This document shows, piece by piece, positions 27,810-37,435 of a stretch of 64,000 bases of DNA. Source of the stretch: Blautia coccoides. GTDB taxonomy: Bacteria; Bacillota; Clostridia; Lachnospirales; Lachnospiraceae. The translations under genes were made by a program, and so were the position numbers. Under the pieces are notes generated by a model that was not told the origin of the DNA, did no database searches, and worked only from the letters and a program-made list of their open reading frames with translations. Where the stretch lies: assembly GCF_034355335.1 (NCBI RefSeq), contig NZ_CP136422.1, positions 5,926,501-5,990,500 on the forward strand, written 5' to 3'. Each line of letters opens with the position of its first letter. The stretch's first letter is position 1.

Positions 27810-28475
27810 TCAGAAATAAAATTCAGTCCATTTTCCTCTGAAGCTTTTACAGGGCAGACTGGGATGGTCCTTCCCTTCCAAGTTTCCCTTCTTAAGCTCC
27901 ACAGCATCCTCCAGACAATAGGAAATATGATCCGGTGAAATGGGACATCCGTGATGAGATGGAAGGATCACTTCTATTCCTGATACAAGATCCAGCAGCT
28001 TTCCCAGACTTTCTATATACAAATCCAGGTTTCTATTCTCTCCGAACATGAAGATCGGCCCGTCCTTCTGAACCGTATCTCCCGGCAGGAGAATCTTCCT
28101 TTTTCTGTCCAGCATAGCTATACTCCCGTAAGTATGCCCCGGTATATGAATGACTTCAAAATCATATACACCGGCGGTGACGTGCTCCCCCTCATGCAAA
28201 TCGTGAACGGATATATTTCGTGGAATCATGTGCGCGTCTTTTGGATGTATCCAGCATTCGCCAAAGCCAGACAATCCCCCGGCATGGTCAATATCACCAT
28301 GAGTCAAAATTACTTTCAGCGGCAGATCTGTCAGTCTTCTGACCTCCTCTGCTGTCCCGGAATCCCCAAAACCGGTGTCAATGAGCAGCGCTTCGTTGCT
28401 GCCTGTGATCAGGAATTCCCGCACTCTCCCATCATCCAGAATATAAAAACCTTCCCCATACTTTGTGACCTCCAT
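27810..28475 (-). CDS. Metallo-beta-lactamase fold hydrolase
   Basis: 221 residues. The metal-binding motif THGDIDHAGG (HxDxDH variant with first His in LTHGD), then His in HIPGHTYGSI, Asp in LLPGDTVQ and His in LPSHHG are all present, so a binuclear centre is likely. The fold covers glyoxalase II, lactonases and others; nothing specific distinguishes these. It lies 17 bp downstream of the sigma-like gene on the same strand, perhaps co-transcribed. Confidence 0.85.
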   Translation of the reverse strand: MEVTKYGEGFYILDDGRVREFLITGSNEALLIDTGFGDSGTAEEVRRLTDLPLKVILTHGDIDHAGGLSGFGECWIHPKDAHMIPRNISVHDLHEGEHVTAGVYDFEVIHIPGHTYGSIAMLDRKRKILLPGDTVQKDGPIFMFGENRNLDLYIESLGKLLDLVSGIEVILPSHHGCPISPDHISYCLEDAVELKKGNLEGKDHPSLPCKSFRGKWTEFYF

Positions 28476-28492
28476 AACAGATACCTCCGTTC

Positions 28493-29311
28493 CTATTTGT
28501 CCTCTCCTGTAAGGCGCAGTACAGCCTGGATCTCGTCCACTTCCATGTCCAGAAAAGCGGCAAGTTCCTCCACACTGTATTTTGCATCGTCATCCTCCAA
28601 AAGTTCTTTTATTTTTGTCTCCAGATCACGGACTTTTTCCACCAGAATATTGTCACTCTGCTTCTGGTCTGTCTGCTGCTCTACCATAAAAAGGATGGCA
28701 TTTCTGATCTCTCCGCAAAGAAAGGCGTGAAAATCTTCTGCCTCATGCAGCGTTTCCATGGCAGTGAGCAGGCCGATATTTCCCTCAGCGATCATATCAC
28801 CAATAAAAATTTCTTCGTGACGCAGCTCTCTGGCTGTGTTCACTACTTCTGCCATGTATAATTCTGCAAGGCGTTTTTTTGCCGCCTCGTCTTTTTTCAG
28901 TGCTTTTTGAAAAAGGACTTCTCTTTCTCCGGGCTTTTCGGGTGGGATATTCTTCAGGGTATTTTCATACTCTTCCAGATACTCTGCTTCTTCCGGCGTC
29001 AGTGCTTTCTCTGATTTGCTGTCCGCCTCGCTGTTCTCTGCTATGCTATCTGTACTGCCGTTTTCTGCTCTGACGTTTATCCCGCTGCGCTCTTCTCTGT
29101 CCAATGTGCTACCTGTCCTGCTGCCCGTCGCTTTTCCGTCTACCTGAATTCCCTGTATAGCCAGATATTCGTACACCTTCTGCATCTGTCCTTCTGACAG
29201 CCCATTGCCTCCAAAAATTCCTTCCACTGTATCTGCATGTATCTTCTTTCCATTTTTCACTGCCAGCCCCAGTGTTTCACTGAGCTTTTCCTGAAATTCT
29301 TTAATCTCCAT
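28493..29311 (-). CDS. Sigma-70-like protein lacking region 4
   Basis: 272 residues. Residues 1-55 look like sigma region 1.1 (KKIHADTVEGIFGGNGLSEGQ, KVYEYLAIQGIQV). A hydrophilic Ser/Glu-rich linker (about 57-103) follows. Residues 104-215 resemble regions 1.2 and 2 (LTPEEAEYLEEYEN, AAKKRLAELYMAEVVNTA, IGDMIAEGNIGLLTAMETL), and 245-270 a region-3-like helix pair. The aromatic, basic region 2.3/2.4 is poorly kept (FHAFLCGEIRNAILFMVEQQ) and there is no region 4. It could be a degenerate sigma factor, or a protein that binds core polymerase without recognising promoters. I do not know a named homologue. Confidence 0.65.
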   Translation of the reverse strand: MEIKEFQEKLSETLGLAVKNGKKIHADTVEGIFGGNGLSEGQMQKVYEYLAIQGIQVDGKATGSRTGSTLDREERSGINVRAENGSTDSIAENSEADSKSEKALTPEEAEYLEEYENTLKNIPPEKPGEREVLFQKALKKDEAAKKRLAELYMAEVVNTARELRHEEIFIGDMIAEGNIGLLTAMETLHEAEDFHAFLCGEIRNAILFMVEQQTDQKQSDNILVEKVRDLETKIKELLEDDDAKYSVEELAAFLDMEVDEIQAVLRLTGEDK

Positions 29312-29390
29312 ATCTGCCTCCTTATTTCCTTCCGCATTTTAGGTTCAGAACACAAACCCGTAATGCCTGCAGCGGCCGTGCTGCCCATTT

Positions 29391-29425
29391 AAAAATCCCC
29401 GGCAGACGTACTCAGTGCCGGGGAT
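29391..29425 (-). terminator. Terminator of the aspS-gatCAB unit
   Basis: ATCCCCGGCA and TGCCGGGGAT (29395-29404, 29416-29425) pair perfectly over 10 bp. On the minus strand TTTTT follows the stem. It is about 75 bp beyond the gatB stop. Confidence 0.85.
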
Positions 29426-29499
29426 TGTCTTAGAAACAGTATAATCGATTAGAAAAAACTTGTAAAGTTTTATAGTTTTGGACACATCCAAAACAAAGG

Positions 29500-30951
29500 T
29501 TACTGCAATTTTTCTGTGAGCAGCCGATTCACTGCCTGGGGGTCTGCCTTTCCTCTCATCTCTTTCATAACCTGCCCGACCAGAAAACCAAGAACCTTTG
29601 TCTTGCCGCTCTGATATTCCTCTGCGGTTTTCGGATTTTGGGCCAGCACTTTCTCCACAACCCGCTCCAACATTCCGGTATCCGTGACAGATTTCAGACC
29701 GTTTTCTTCAATATAGGAGATTGGTTCTATATCCTCATCAAAAATCTTGCCGAATACTTTCTTTGCTGTCTGATTGTTCACTTCCCCCTTTTCACAGACC
29801 ACGATCAAATCTGCCAGGTGTTCCGGGGTAAAATGCAGTTCTTCTGTCTCCATCCCCCTGTCTTTTAGAAGTCTCAGTGTCTCACCGATAAACCAGTTCG
29901 CTGCCTTTTTCGGCGCTCCGGCAATCTGTTTTTGCTCAAGAAGGCTGACTGTCTGTTCAAACAAGTCTGCCAGATGTCTTGACTGTGTCAAAAGCGAGGC
30001 ATCATAAGGAGAAAGTGCGAATTCCCTCTCATACCGCTGCGCCTTTTCCTCCTGAAGCTCCGGCTGCCGCTCCCTGATCTGCCTGGTCCAGGCTTCGCTT
30101 ATCACAACCGGAGGGAGATCCGGGTCCGGAAAATACCGGTAATCTTTGGCATCCTCTTTGGAGCGCATGGCATAGGAAAACTCTTTGTTGTCATCCCACC
30201 GCCTTGTCTCCTGCTGTACGCTTCTTCCCTCTTCCAGAAGCTCGATCTGCCGTTCCCGCTCCCCTTCTATGGCTCTGGCAATGGCCTTGAATGAGTTCAG
30301 GTTCTTCATCTCTGTCCTGGTACCCAGTTCGCTGCTTCCCGCCTCTCTCACGGACAAATTGACATCAGCGCGCATGGAACCCTCTTGAAGCTTACAATCT
30401 GATACCCCCAGATACTGACAGATCAGGCGCAGCTTTTCCAGATATGCGATCACCTCTTCTGAATTTCTCATATCCGGTTCGGACACGATCTCTACCAGAG
30501 GAACCCCGCTTCTGTTGTAATCCACAAGGGAACAGTCCTCCCACTCATCATGGATCAGCTTTCCTGCGTCTTCCTCCATATGCATTTCATGGATCCTGAT
30601 TTTCTTTTTTCCGGAAGAGGTCATGATCTCCAGGTATCCATCATGGCATATGGGAAGGTATAGCTGGGAAATCTGGTAGTTCTGCGGGTTGTCAGGATAG
30701 AAATAATTCTTTCTGTCAAACTTGCAGGTACGATTTACCCGGCAGTTGGCTGCCAGTCCAAGTGCCAGCGCATAGTCCACCACCTGCTTATTGAGGACAG
30801 GCAGGGAACCGGGCATTCCGGTACATACAGGACAGGTGTGTGTATTTGGCGCTCCCCCGAATTTTGTGGAGCATCCGCAGAATATTTTCGTGGCTGTGGC
30901 AAGTTCTACATGGACCTCAAGGCCAATGACTGTTTCATATTGCTTTGCCAT
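29500..30951 (-). CDS. gatB: Asp/Glu-tRNA amidotransferase subunit B
   Basis: 483 residues. It starts YETVIGLEVHVELATATKIF with the zinc-site cysteines in CGCSTKFGGAP and TCPVCTGMPG, then DRKNYFYPDNPQNYQISQ and GVPLVEIVSEPD. The C-terminal YqeY-like tail domain ends IGQVMKEMRGK-like (LVGQVMKEMRGKADPQAVN). GatB binds the mischarged tRNA and phosphorylates the Asp or Glu side chain before amidation. Its start overlaps the gatA stop by 1 nt, so translation is coupled. Confidence 0.97.
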   Translation of the reverse strand: MAKQYETVIGLEVHVELATATKIFCGCSTKFGGAPNTHTCPVCTGMPGSLPVLNKQVVDYALALGLAANCRVNRTCKFDRKNYFYPDNPQNYQISQLYLPICHDGYLEIMTSSGKKKIRIHEMHMEEDAGKLIHDEWEDCSLVDYNRSGVPLVEIVSEPDMRNSEEVIAYLEKLRLICQYLGVSDCKLQEGSMRADVNLSVREAGSSELGTRTEMKNLNSFKAIARAIEGERERQIELLEEGRSVQQETRRWDDNKEFSYAMRSKEDAKDYRYFPDPDLPPVVISEAWTRQIRERQPELQEEKAQRYEREFALSPYDASLLTQSRHLADLFEQTVSLLEQKQIAGAPKKAANWFIGETLRLLKDRGMETEELHFTPEHLADLIVVCEKGEVNNQTAKKVFGKIFDEDIEPISYIEENGLKSVTDTGMLERVVEKVLAQNPKTAEEYQSGKTKVLGFLVGQVMKEMRGKADPQAVNRLLTEKLQ

Positions 30952-32420
30952 TATTTTTCCCCCTTTCCATAAGCTTTCGGGAATTCTCCCCTGATCTGCT
31001 CATAGGCATAGGCAGCCTGTATGATCTTCTTTTCCTGAAAACAGTCCCCGATAAACTGCATTCCCACAGGCATACCGTTCTGGTCTCTGCCGCAGGGAAC
31101 GCTTATGGCCGGAAGCCCCGCCAGATTCACACCCGCGGTATAGACATCGCTCAGATACATTTTCAGCGGGTCCGAAAGGCTGCTCCCTATAGTCGGTGCT
31201 GTAGTGGGAGCGGCAGGTGCCAACAGCATATCGTATTTTACAAAGGCTTCATCAAATGCCTTCTTTATCATACCCTTTACTTTCAAAGCCTTCAGATAAT
31301 ACGCGTCATAGTAGCCGGAGCTAAGCACAAAAGAGCCGAGCAGTATCCTGCGCCTGACCTCTTCCCCGAATCCTTCTGCCCTGGTCTTTTTATACATATC
31401 GTGAAGCCCCTCAAACGCCTCTGTCCTGTACCCATATTTCACCCCGTCAAAACGGGCCAGGTTGGAGCTTGCCTCAGCAGAGGCGATAATATAATAAGCC
31501 GGGATCACATAATCCACCAGACCCAGGGAAAAGAATTCCACTATGGCGCCATTTCTTGTCATTAAATGAACCGCATCTACCAGAGCTTTCTTAACATCCA
31601 TATCCAGTCCCTCTGCCAGATACTCTTTGGGAATACCGATCTTTACACCGTGCAAATCCTGTTTTAAATATTGGGTAAACCGCAGGTCCTTCCGCATCAC
31701 AGAGGTACTGTCCTTTTCGTCATACCCGGCAACTGCCTCCAAAAGAGCCGCGCAGTCGGATACATCCTTTCCCACCGGTCCTATCTGATCCAGGGAGGAA
31801 GCATAGGCTATAAGGCCGTATCTGGACACAGTTCCGTATGTGGGTTTCATCCCCACCACTCCGCAGTAAGACGCCGGCTGGCGGATGGACCCTCCGGTAT
31901 CGCTGCCCAGTGCTGCAAATGCCTCATCAGATGCCACTGCCGCGCAGGAACCGCCGGAGGAACCGCCCGGCACCTTTTCCGTGTCCCAGGGATTTCTGGT
32001 GATCCCATACGCTGAAGTCTCGGAAGTGCTCCCCATGGCAAACTCATCCATATTGGTCTTGCCTATGACGATCATTCCGGCATTTTCCATTCTTCGTACT
32101 GCCTCTGCGTCATAAGGGGGCACGAAATTTTCCAGGATTCTGGACGCGCAGGTCGTCTTTCTTCCTTTTGTACAGATATTATCTTTTACCGCTGCGGGCA
32201 CACCTGCCAGAGGACCTGTATATCTGCCTGATCTGATGCCGTTTTCCACTTCTTTTACCCTGTCGTATACCTTTTTTTCATCTGTTTCCAGAAAGGCATG
32301 GAGCGTGCCGTCCATTTTTCCAATCCGGTCCAGAGATGCTTTCACCGCTTCCCGGACTCCCACCTCCCGGCTTTTAATGGCATGGCCCAGGGTCAGGGCT
32401 GTCATTTCTCTGATTTCCAT
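30951..32420 (-). CDS. gatA: Asp/Glu-tRNA amidotransferase subunit A
   Basis: 489 residues from MEIREMTALTLG. The amidase signature is complete: Lys in AAVKDNICTKG, cis-Ser and Ser nucleophile in PGGSSGGSCAAVASDEAFAA and GSDTGGSIRQPA. GatA releases ammonia from glutamine for the GatB reaction. I choose ATG 32420, which has GGAGG 8 nt upstream; the GTG at 32438 overlaps gatC and would add six residues not typical of GatA. Confidence 0.96.
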   Translation of the reverse strand: MEIREMTALTLGHAIKSREVGVREAVKASLDRIGKMDGTLHAFLETDEKKVYDRVKEVENGIRSGRYTGPLAGVPAAVKDNICTKGRKTTCASRILENFVPPYDAEAVRRMENAGMIVIGKTNMDEFAMGSTSETSAYGITRNPWDTEKVPGGSSGGSCAAVASDEAFAALGSDTGGSIRQPASYCGVVGMKPTYGTVSRYGLIAYASSLDQIGPVGKDVSDCAALLEAVAGYDEKDSTSVMRKDLRFTQYLKQDLHGVKIGIPKEYLAEGLDMDVKKALVDAVHLMTRNGAIVEFFSLGLVDYVIPAYYIIASAEASSNLARFDGVKYGYRTEAFEGLHDMYKKTRAEGFGEEVRRRILLGSFVLSSGYYDAYYLKALKVKGMIKKAFDEAFVKYDMLLAPAAPTTAPTIGSSLSDPLKMYLSDVYTAGVNLAGLPAISVPCGRDQNGMPVGMQFIGDCFQEKKIIQAAYAYEQIRGEFPKAYGKGEK

Positions 32421-32434
32421 ATCACTAACCTCCA

Positions 32435-32731
32435 TCACTGCACTGTTTTCGGGACCTGATACTGACCGTCTTTACTTTTCGGGGCGTTTAAAAGCATAGC
32501 CTCACGGTTATCGCCATTTGTCACAATATCCTCCCGAAATACGTTTTCCACAGGGAATGTATGGGCAAGCGGCTCTATTCCCTCTGTGTCCAGTTCGTTT
32601 AGTTTATCCATATAATCCAGCATCTCCTGCATTTTTTCCCTGGCCTTTTCCCTCTCTTTTGGGGTAAGGGCCAGCTTCGCCAGGATTTCCACATTTTCCA
32701 TAACTGCATCATCTATGATCTGCTTTGCCAT
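32435..32731 (-). CDS. gatC: Asp/Glu-tRNA amidotransferase subunit C
   Basis: 98 residues, normal size. Contains the GatC pattern VEILAKLALTPKEREK, then MLDYMDKLNELDTEGIEPLAHTFPVENVFREDIV, with PKSKDGQYQVPKTVQ at the end. It belts GatA and GatB together. Located between aspS and gatA, it opens the gat part of the operon. Confidence 0.95.
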   Translation of the reverse strand: MAKQIIDDAVMENVEILAKLALTPKEREKAREKMQEMLDYMDKLNELDTEGIEPLAHTFPVENVFREDIVTNGDNREAMLLNAPKSKDGQYQVPKTVQ

Positions 32732-32829
32732 GATCTTCTCTCCTTTTCCAGGGTGTTTCTTAAAGCTGCTCCCGGCAGGCTGTGTGTCACAATCTGCCGG
32801 AATGAATTTTAAGATACTTCAGGTACACT

Positions 32830-34161
32830 TTACGGTTCCAGTCTGTTCATATCTCTCGGAAACAGGCAGGCTTCCCTTACATTATCCTCACCTAAAAGCT
32901 GCATGGTGAGCCGCTCCAGTCCGATTCCCAAGCCTCCGTGAGGCGGCATGCCGTATTTAAAAGTGTCCAGATACTGCTCCATTCCCTCCCGGCTCATTCC
33001 CCTTTTCTCCAGTTTCCCCATCAGCATATTGTAGTCGTGGATACGCTGTCCACCTGTGGTCACTTCCAGTCCGCGGAACAAAAGGTCAAAGCTCAGGGTG
33101 AAGCGTTCATCTTCCGGGTCATCCATGGCATAAAACGGCCTTTTTTTCGAGGGATAATGGGTGATAAACACAAAGTCCGCACCGCACTCCTCCTTGAAAT
33201 ACTGTCCGATCAGTTCCTCCTCTTCCGGTTCCAGATCATAAGGATTCCTGATCTTCCTGCCATACTTTTCGGCAGCCAGTTCCTTTGCCCGGGAAAAACG
33301 GACATGGGGGATTTTCCTTGTCTCAGGCAGCTTTACCCCCAGGATCTTCAATTCTTTGGCATATTCCCTTTCAAGCAGATCCATTGTATACTGAAGAAAT
33401 CCCGTCTCCATACCGCAGATATCCAGAAAACTGTCAATGTATCCCATCTCAAAATCAAGGCTGGTATATTCATTCAGATGCCGCCTTGTATTATGCTTCT
33501 CAGCCCGAAAGACCGGTCCGGTCTCGAACACCCTGTCAAATACTCCCACCATCATCTGTTTATAAAACTGCGGGCTTTGCTCCAGAACTGCCGGTTTATG
33601 AAAATAGCTGAGTTTAAAAAGGTTGGAACCGCCCTCCGCCCCTTTCGCGCCGATTTTCGGTGTGTGCACCTCGGTAAATCCCCGGCTGTATAAAAATTCA
33701 CGGAAACCTCTGCACACGCCCTCCTGTATCTTAAAACGGGCACGCTCTTTCACATTCCGCAGTGATATGGGGCGCAGATTTAACTTTGTCTCCAGAGATG
33801 TGTTAAGCTTCCACTTGTCTACAGCAAGGGGGAGAGGCGCTGCCGGGGAAGAGAGTATTTCTACAGAAGTGAGACGAAGTTCCTTTCCATGGGGTGCGCG
33901 TTCCTCGTTACGGATCATACCCGCAGCCCGGATGCAATCCCCCTCCTTCAGATCCGCCACAGACAGCTCCGTTTTTCCCTCCTCCCATACTGTCTGAAGA
34001 AGTCCGTCTCTTTTTCTCAGTATGACAAAGGCGATTTCGCCCATATTGCGGATGCTGTGAACAGCTCCCTTCACAAAAATCTCACCATCTGACTCCGTTC
34101 TTTCCAACAGCTCCGGAAGCTCCAATACCTCTTTTTCTCTGATACCTTCCACAAATTCCAT
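32830..34161 (-). CDS. aspS: Aspartyl-tRNA synthetase, archaeal type, probably non-discriminating
   Basis: 443 residues, far shorter than the about 590 of bacterial AspRS because the GAD insertion is absent; this is the archaeal/eukaryal genre. The class II motifs are RGFTEVHTPKIGAKGAEGGSNLF, FRAEKHNTRRHLNEYTSLDFEMG and GLGIGLERLTMQLLG. In the N-terminal OB-fold, His35 (GAVHSIRNMG) and Pro90 (RAPHGKE) sit where non-discriminating archaeal enzymes have His and Pro and discriminating ones Trp and Lys. That and the adjacent gatCAB suggest it also makes Asp-tRNA-Asn, which GatCAB then converts to Asn-tRNA-Asn. Confidence 0.92.
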   Translation of the reverse strand: MEFVEGIREKEVLELPELLERTESDGEIFVKGAVHSIRNMGEIAFVILRKRDGLLQTVWEEGKTELSVADLKEGDCIRAAGMIRNEERAPHGKELRLTSVEILSSPAAPLPLAVDKWKLNTSLETKLNLRPISLRNVKERARFKIQEGVCRGFREFLYSRGFTEVHTPKIGAKGAEGGSNLFKLSYFHKPAVLEQSPQFYKQMMVGVFDRVFETGPVFRAEKHNTRRHLNEYTSLDFEMGYIDSFLDICGMETGFLQYTMDLLEREYAKELKILGVKLPETRKIPHVRFSRAKELAAEKYGRKIRNPYDLEPEEEELIGQYFKEECGADFVFITHYPSKKRPFYAMDDPEDERFTLSFDLLFRGLEVTTGGQRIHDYNMLMGKLEKRGMSREGMEQYLDTFKYGMPPHGGLGIGLERLTMQLLGEDNVREACLFPRDMNRLEP

Positions 34162-34188
34162 ATCACATTTCTCCTTTTTCTATAAATT

Positions 34189-34232
34189 AAAAAAGTCCCG
34201 GGATATCCAGAAAAATCCAGATACCTCGGGAC
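34189..34232 (-). terminator. Terminator of dapL, before aspS
   Basis: GTCCCG-GGATATC and GATACCTCGGGAC arms (34195-34232) pair with a short loop, and on the minus strand TTTTTT follows. Only 27 bp separate it from the aspS start, so aspS must use read-through or a promoter inside this element. Confidence 0.75.
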
Positions 34233-34245
34233 AGGATATTCTTGA

Positions 34246-35460
34246 TCACATCTTTGTGATCCGTTCAATCGCTTTTACTGTATTTTCATAGGTTCCGAAG
34301 GCCGATAACCTGAAGTAGCCTTCTCCGTGAGCGCCGAAACCGCTGCCCGGTGTTCCCACCACATTTGCTCTGTGCAGGAGTTCATCAAAGAATTCCCAGG
34401 AACTTAACCGGCCCGGTGTTTTCAGCCACACATACGGGGCATTGATACCGCCGGATACAGAATATCCTGCGTTTTTCAAACCTTCGTAGATCACTTTTGC
34501 GTTTTTCATATAATAGTCCACCTGGGCCTTGAGCTGTTCCTTTCCTTCCGGTGAATAGACAGCTTCCCCGGCCCTCTGAACAATATACGGCGCACCATTA
34601 TACTTGGTGCCATGTCTTCTGGACCAGAGGCTGTGCAAAGAAACACTGCCGCATTTTAAGTCCTTCGGCACTACGGTATAGCCCAGTCGGACACCGGTGA
34701 ATCCGGCATTTTTTGAAAAACTGTGAAGTTCGATGGCACAATGTCTCGCACCTTTGCATTCATACACGCTGTGAGGTACGTCTTTTTCTGTTATATATGC
34801 TTCATATGCTGCATCATAGATGATCACCGCGCCGACGCGGTTGGCATAGTCTACCCATTCCTGCAGCTCTTCTCTTGTGATCCCTGCACCTGTAGGATTA
34901 TTGGGGAAACACAGATAAATAATATTGGGAGTCTCCTTTGGAAGTTCAGGAACAAAATTATTCTCCTCTACACAGGGCATATAAATCATGCCGTCATAAT
35001 TCTGTGCGTCCGGATTATAATTGCCTGTTCTGCCTGCCATGACATTGGTATCCACGTATACTGGATAAACAGGGTCACAGACCGCGATCTTATTGTCCAG
35101 CCCAAAAATCTCCTGGATATTTCCGGAATCGCATTTTGCCCCGTCGGATACGAAGATTTCGTCTGCCTCTATATCACAGCCACGGTTTCGGTAATCATTA
35201 TCCGCAATGGCGTTCCTCAAAAAGTCATACCCTTTGTCCGGCGCATAGCCATGGAATGTATCCGCGTTTGCCATATCATCCACTGCACTGTGAAGAGCCT
35301 GGATAATAGCCGGTGCCAACGGCTGTGTGACATCACCGATTCCCAGTCTGATAATGTCAGCGTTTGGATTTTCCTGCTGATAGTCAGCTACTTTTTTTGC
35401 TATATTGGAAAACAGGTAGCTGCCCTGCAGCTTCAGATAATTATCATTAATTGTAAACAT
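34246..35460 (-). CDS. dapL: LL-diaminopimelate aminotransferase
   Basis: 404 residues. The class I/II PLP aminotransferase shows [41 protein letters not shown] and the PLP lysine in [16 protein letters not shown], all characteristic of DapL. It converts tetrahydrodipicolinate directly to LL-diaminopimelate, bypassing the succinylated or acetylated steps of lysine and peptidoglycan synthesis, as is common in Clostridia. Start follows AAAGGAGAAATGTGAT, the same leader words as aspS. Confidence 0.96.
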   Translation of the reverse strand: MFTINDNYLKLQGSYLFSNIAKKVADYQQENPNADIIRLGIGDVTQPLAPAIIQALHSAVDDMANADTFHGYAPDKGYDFLRNAIADNDYRNRGCDIEADEIFVSDGAKCDSGNIQEIFGLDNKIAVCDPVYPVYVDTNVMAGRTGNYNPDAQNYDGMIYMPCVEENNFVPELPKETPNIIYLCFPNNPTGAGITREELQEWVDYANRVGAVIIYDAAYEAYITEKDVPHSVYECKGARHCAIELHSFSKNAGFTGVRLGYTVVPKDLKCGSVSLHSLWSRRHGTKYNGAPYIVQRAGEAVYSPEGKEQLKAQVDYYMKNAKVIYEGLKNAGYSVSGGINAPYVWLKTPGRLSSWEFFDELLHRANVVGTPGSGFGAHGEGYFRLSAFGTYENTVKAIERITKM

Positions 35461-35511
35461 ATCACATTTCTCCTTTATTACTATTAGCTATATTATCATA
35501 ACAGTTCAGCC

Positions 35512-36063
35512 TTATACTTCATCATAGATAAGCGTCAGGATCATCTGCGCTGTCTCCACCATACTGGTACCGCTGTCCATACTGCACTTCTGTATATAGC
35601 GGTATGCCTCTTCCTCAGTGAGATGATTTCTGTCCATGAGAAGGAGCTTTGCATTGGTAATGTAGTTCTGGTCCCGTTCGCTTCTCGGTTTTGGTTTTTT
35701 CTTTTCTTTTTTCAGTCTGCGCTCAAGCTGGCAAAGCTGCATTTCTACCGTGTTTACCAGTTCATAAATGCGGATTGGCATGGTGACTGCCATAATTCCT
35801 GATCCGGCAGAGCTTACCACATTGGCAGAGCCGATGAGCAGCATTTCAAAAAACTTTGGCAGGGAATCTGCCAGTTCCCGGTAGTACATATCCGGCAGCT
35901 TATAGCCGCTGATCACAAGTCCCGCGGGATGTTTGTTCACTTCGATCAGAGCCTGGGCGGCAGTTGTACATGCTACGGTATTTTCAAATCCATGCTGTAT
36001 GAGGATTTTCCGTATTTTTTTTGCATCTTCCGGTTTTGGTAAAACAATAATGATGATGCCCAT
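35512..36063 (-). CDS. ANTAR-domain RNA-binding regulator
   Basis: 183 residues. A degenerate receiver-like domain (1-115; FVISGYKLPDM-like LVISGYKLPDMYY replaces the phosphoacceptor loop) is followed by a coiled segment and an ANTAR helix bundle (about 125-183, ITNAKLLLMDRNHLTEEEAYRYIQK, TSMVETAQMIL). ANTAR proteins prevent termination by binding hexaloop hairpins in leaders. It is 18 bp downstream of glnA, whose leader has such a hairpin over a terminator (37520-37569); it probably controls glnA. Confidence 0.9.
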   Translation of the reverse strand: MGIIIIVLPKPEDAKKIRKILIQHGFENTVACTTAAQALIEVNKHPAGLVISGYKLPDMYYRELADSLPKFFEMLLIGSANVVSSAGSGIMAVTMPIRIYELVNTVEMQLCQLERRLKKEKKKPKPRSERDQNYITNAKLLLMDRNHLTEEEAYRYIQKCSMDSGTSMVETAQMILTLIYDEV

Positions 36064-36081
36064 GCACTGCCTCCTGTTCCT

Positions 36082-37413
36082 TTATACACGGTACAGATAC
36101 TGTTCGATCTCCCACTCAGAAACCTGCTCCATGTAGCTCTCCCACTCTTTTTTCTTCGCTTTCACATAGCACTTCGTAAAAGTTTCGCCCAGCACTTCTT
36201 CCATAAGCGGGTCTTTCTTGAATTCTTCCAGGGCCTCGCTCAGATTTTCCGGAAGAGTATCAATACCTGCCAGTTCCTTCTCCTCTTTGGAGAGTTTTCG
36301 GATATTTTCTTTCAGCTCTTTTGGGGCCTGAAGATTCTTCTCCATTCCATCCAGGCCGGCCGCCAGACACAGGGCAAATACCAGGTAAGGATTGGATGAG
36401 GAGTCCGGGCTTCTGAGTTCCAGCCTTGCCCCTTCATCCCTCTGTGTCTGCACACGCACCAGTGCAGTTCTCTGCCTGGAGGACCAGGTGATGTCTGAGG
36501 GAGCTTCAAATCCCGGTGCCAGTCTTTTATAGGAATTGACGAGAGGATTACACAGGGCTGTCATACCCTTTATGTGTGCAAAGATTCCTGCCAGGAAGGA
36601 ATACCCCTCACGGCTCAGTCCCAGATCATCGGACGGATCTGAAAAAACGTTCTTTCCGTCCTTCATCAAAAACATATTCACATGCATACCGGAACCGTTG
36701 ACACCTGCTTTCGGCTTAGGCATAAAGGTGGCGTGAAGGCCATGGCGTTTTGCTATGGTTCTCACAGCCACCTTGAAGGTCATCACTTTATCGGCTGTCT
36801 CCGGCGCGTCGGAGAACTGAAAATCTATTTCATGCTGCCCGGGCGCTATCTCATGGTGGGAGGATTCAATTTCATATCCCATCTCCTCAAGGGTCAGCAC
36901 CATGTCTCGTCTGGCATTCTCACCCAGATCCACGGGGCTCAGATCCATGTATCCCGCTTTTTCATGTGTTGTGGTGGTGGGCATGCCATTGTCGTCTGTG
37001 TGGAAAAGGAAGAACTCACATTCCGGGTTCACCATAAGGGAATATCCCATCTCTGCGGCTTTTGCCGCAGCTCGGCTTAAAATGAACCGGGGGCTTTCTT
37101 TATAGGGTGTGCCGTCCTCCTGATAAATATCACAGATAAACCGTGCAACTTTTCCCTGCTGCGGGCGCCACGGCAGGATTGTAAACGTGGACAGATCCGG
37201 GTGCAGATACATATCTGACTCCTCATTTCTGATAAAACCGCCGATGGAGGACGCGTCAATGACACAGCGGTTATCCATAGCTTTTTCAAGCTTGCTGGAT
37301 GGGATTGCAATATTTTTCAGTGTGCCGAACATATCGGTGAACTGCAGGCGGACGAATTCCACATCCTCTTCCTCTGCCATGCGCAGGATTGCTTCCCTGG
37401 TGTAATTTTCCAT
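36082..37413 (-). CDS. glnA: Glutamine synthetase type I
   Basis: 443 residues, GSI-alpha length. Beta-grasp N-terminus VEFVRLQFTDMFGTLKNIAIP, then MVNPECEFFLF, the ATP-binding region KAGVNGSGMHVNMFL and SYKRLAPGFEAPSDITWSSR, and RSPDSSSNPYLVFALCLAAG. The adenylylation loop typical of enteric GSI-beta is absent, so control is by feedback and by the leader. It makes glutamine from glutamate and ammonia, supplying gltBD and pyrG found further along. Preceded by GAGAGGAGATATCACA. Confidence 0.96.
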   Translation of the reverse strand: MENYTREAILRMAEEEDVEFVRLQFTDMFGTLKNIAIPSSKLEKAMDNRCVIDASSIGGFIRNEESDMYLHPDLSTFTILPWRPQQGKVARFICDIYQEDGTPYKESPRFILSRAAAKAAEMGYSLMVNPECEFFLFHTDDNGMPTTTTHEKAGYMDLSPVDLGENARRDMVLTLEEMGYEIESSHHEIAPGQHEIDFQFSDAPETADKVMTFKVAVRTIAKRHGLHATFMPKPKAGVNGSGMHVNMFLMKDGKNVFSDPSDDLGLSREGYSFLAGIFAHIKGMTALCNPLVNSYKRLAPGFEAPSDITWSSRQRTALVRVQTQRDEGARLELRSPDSSSNPYLVFALCLAAGLDGMEKNLQAPKELKENIRKLSKEEKELAGIDTLPENLSEALEEFKKDPLMEEVLGETFTKCYVKAKKKEWESYMEQVSEWEIEQYLYRV

Positions 37414-37435
37414 TGTGATATCTCCTCTCTTGATA

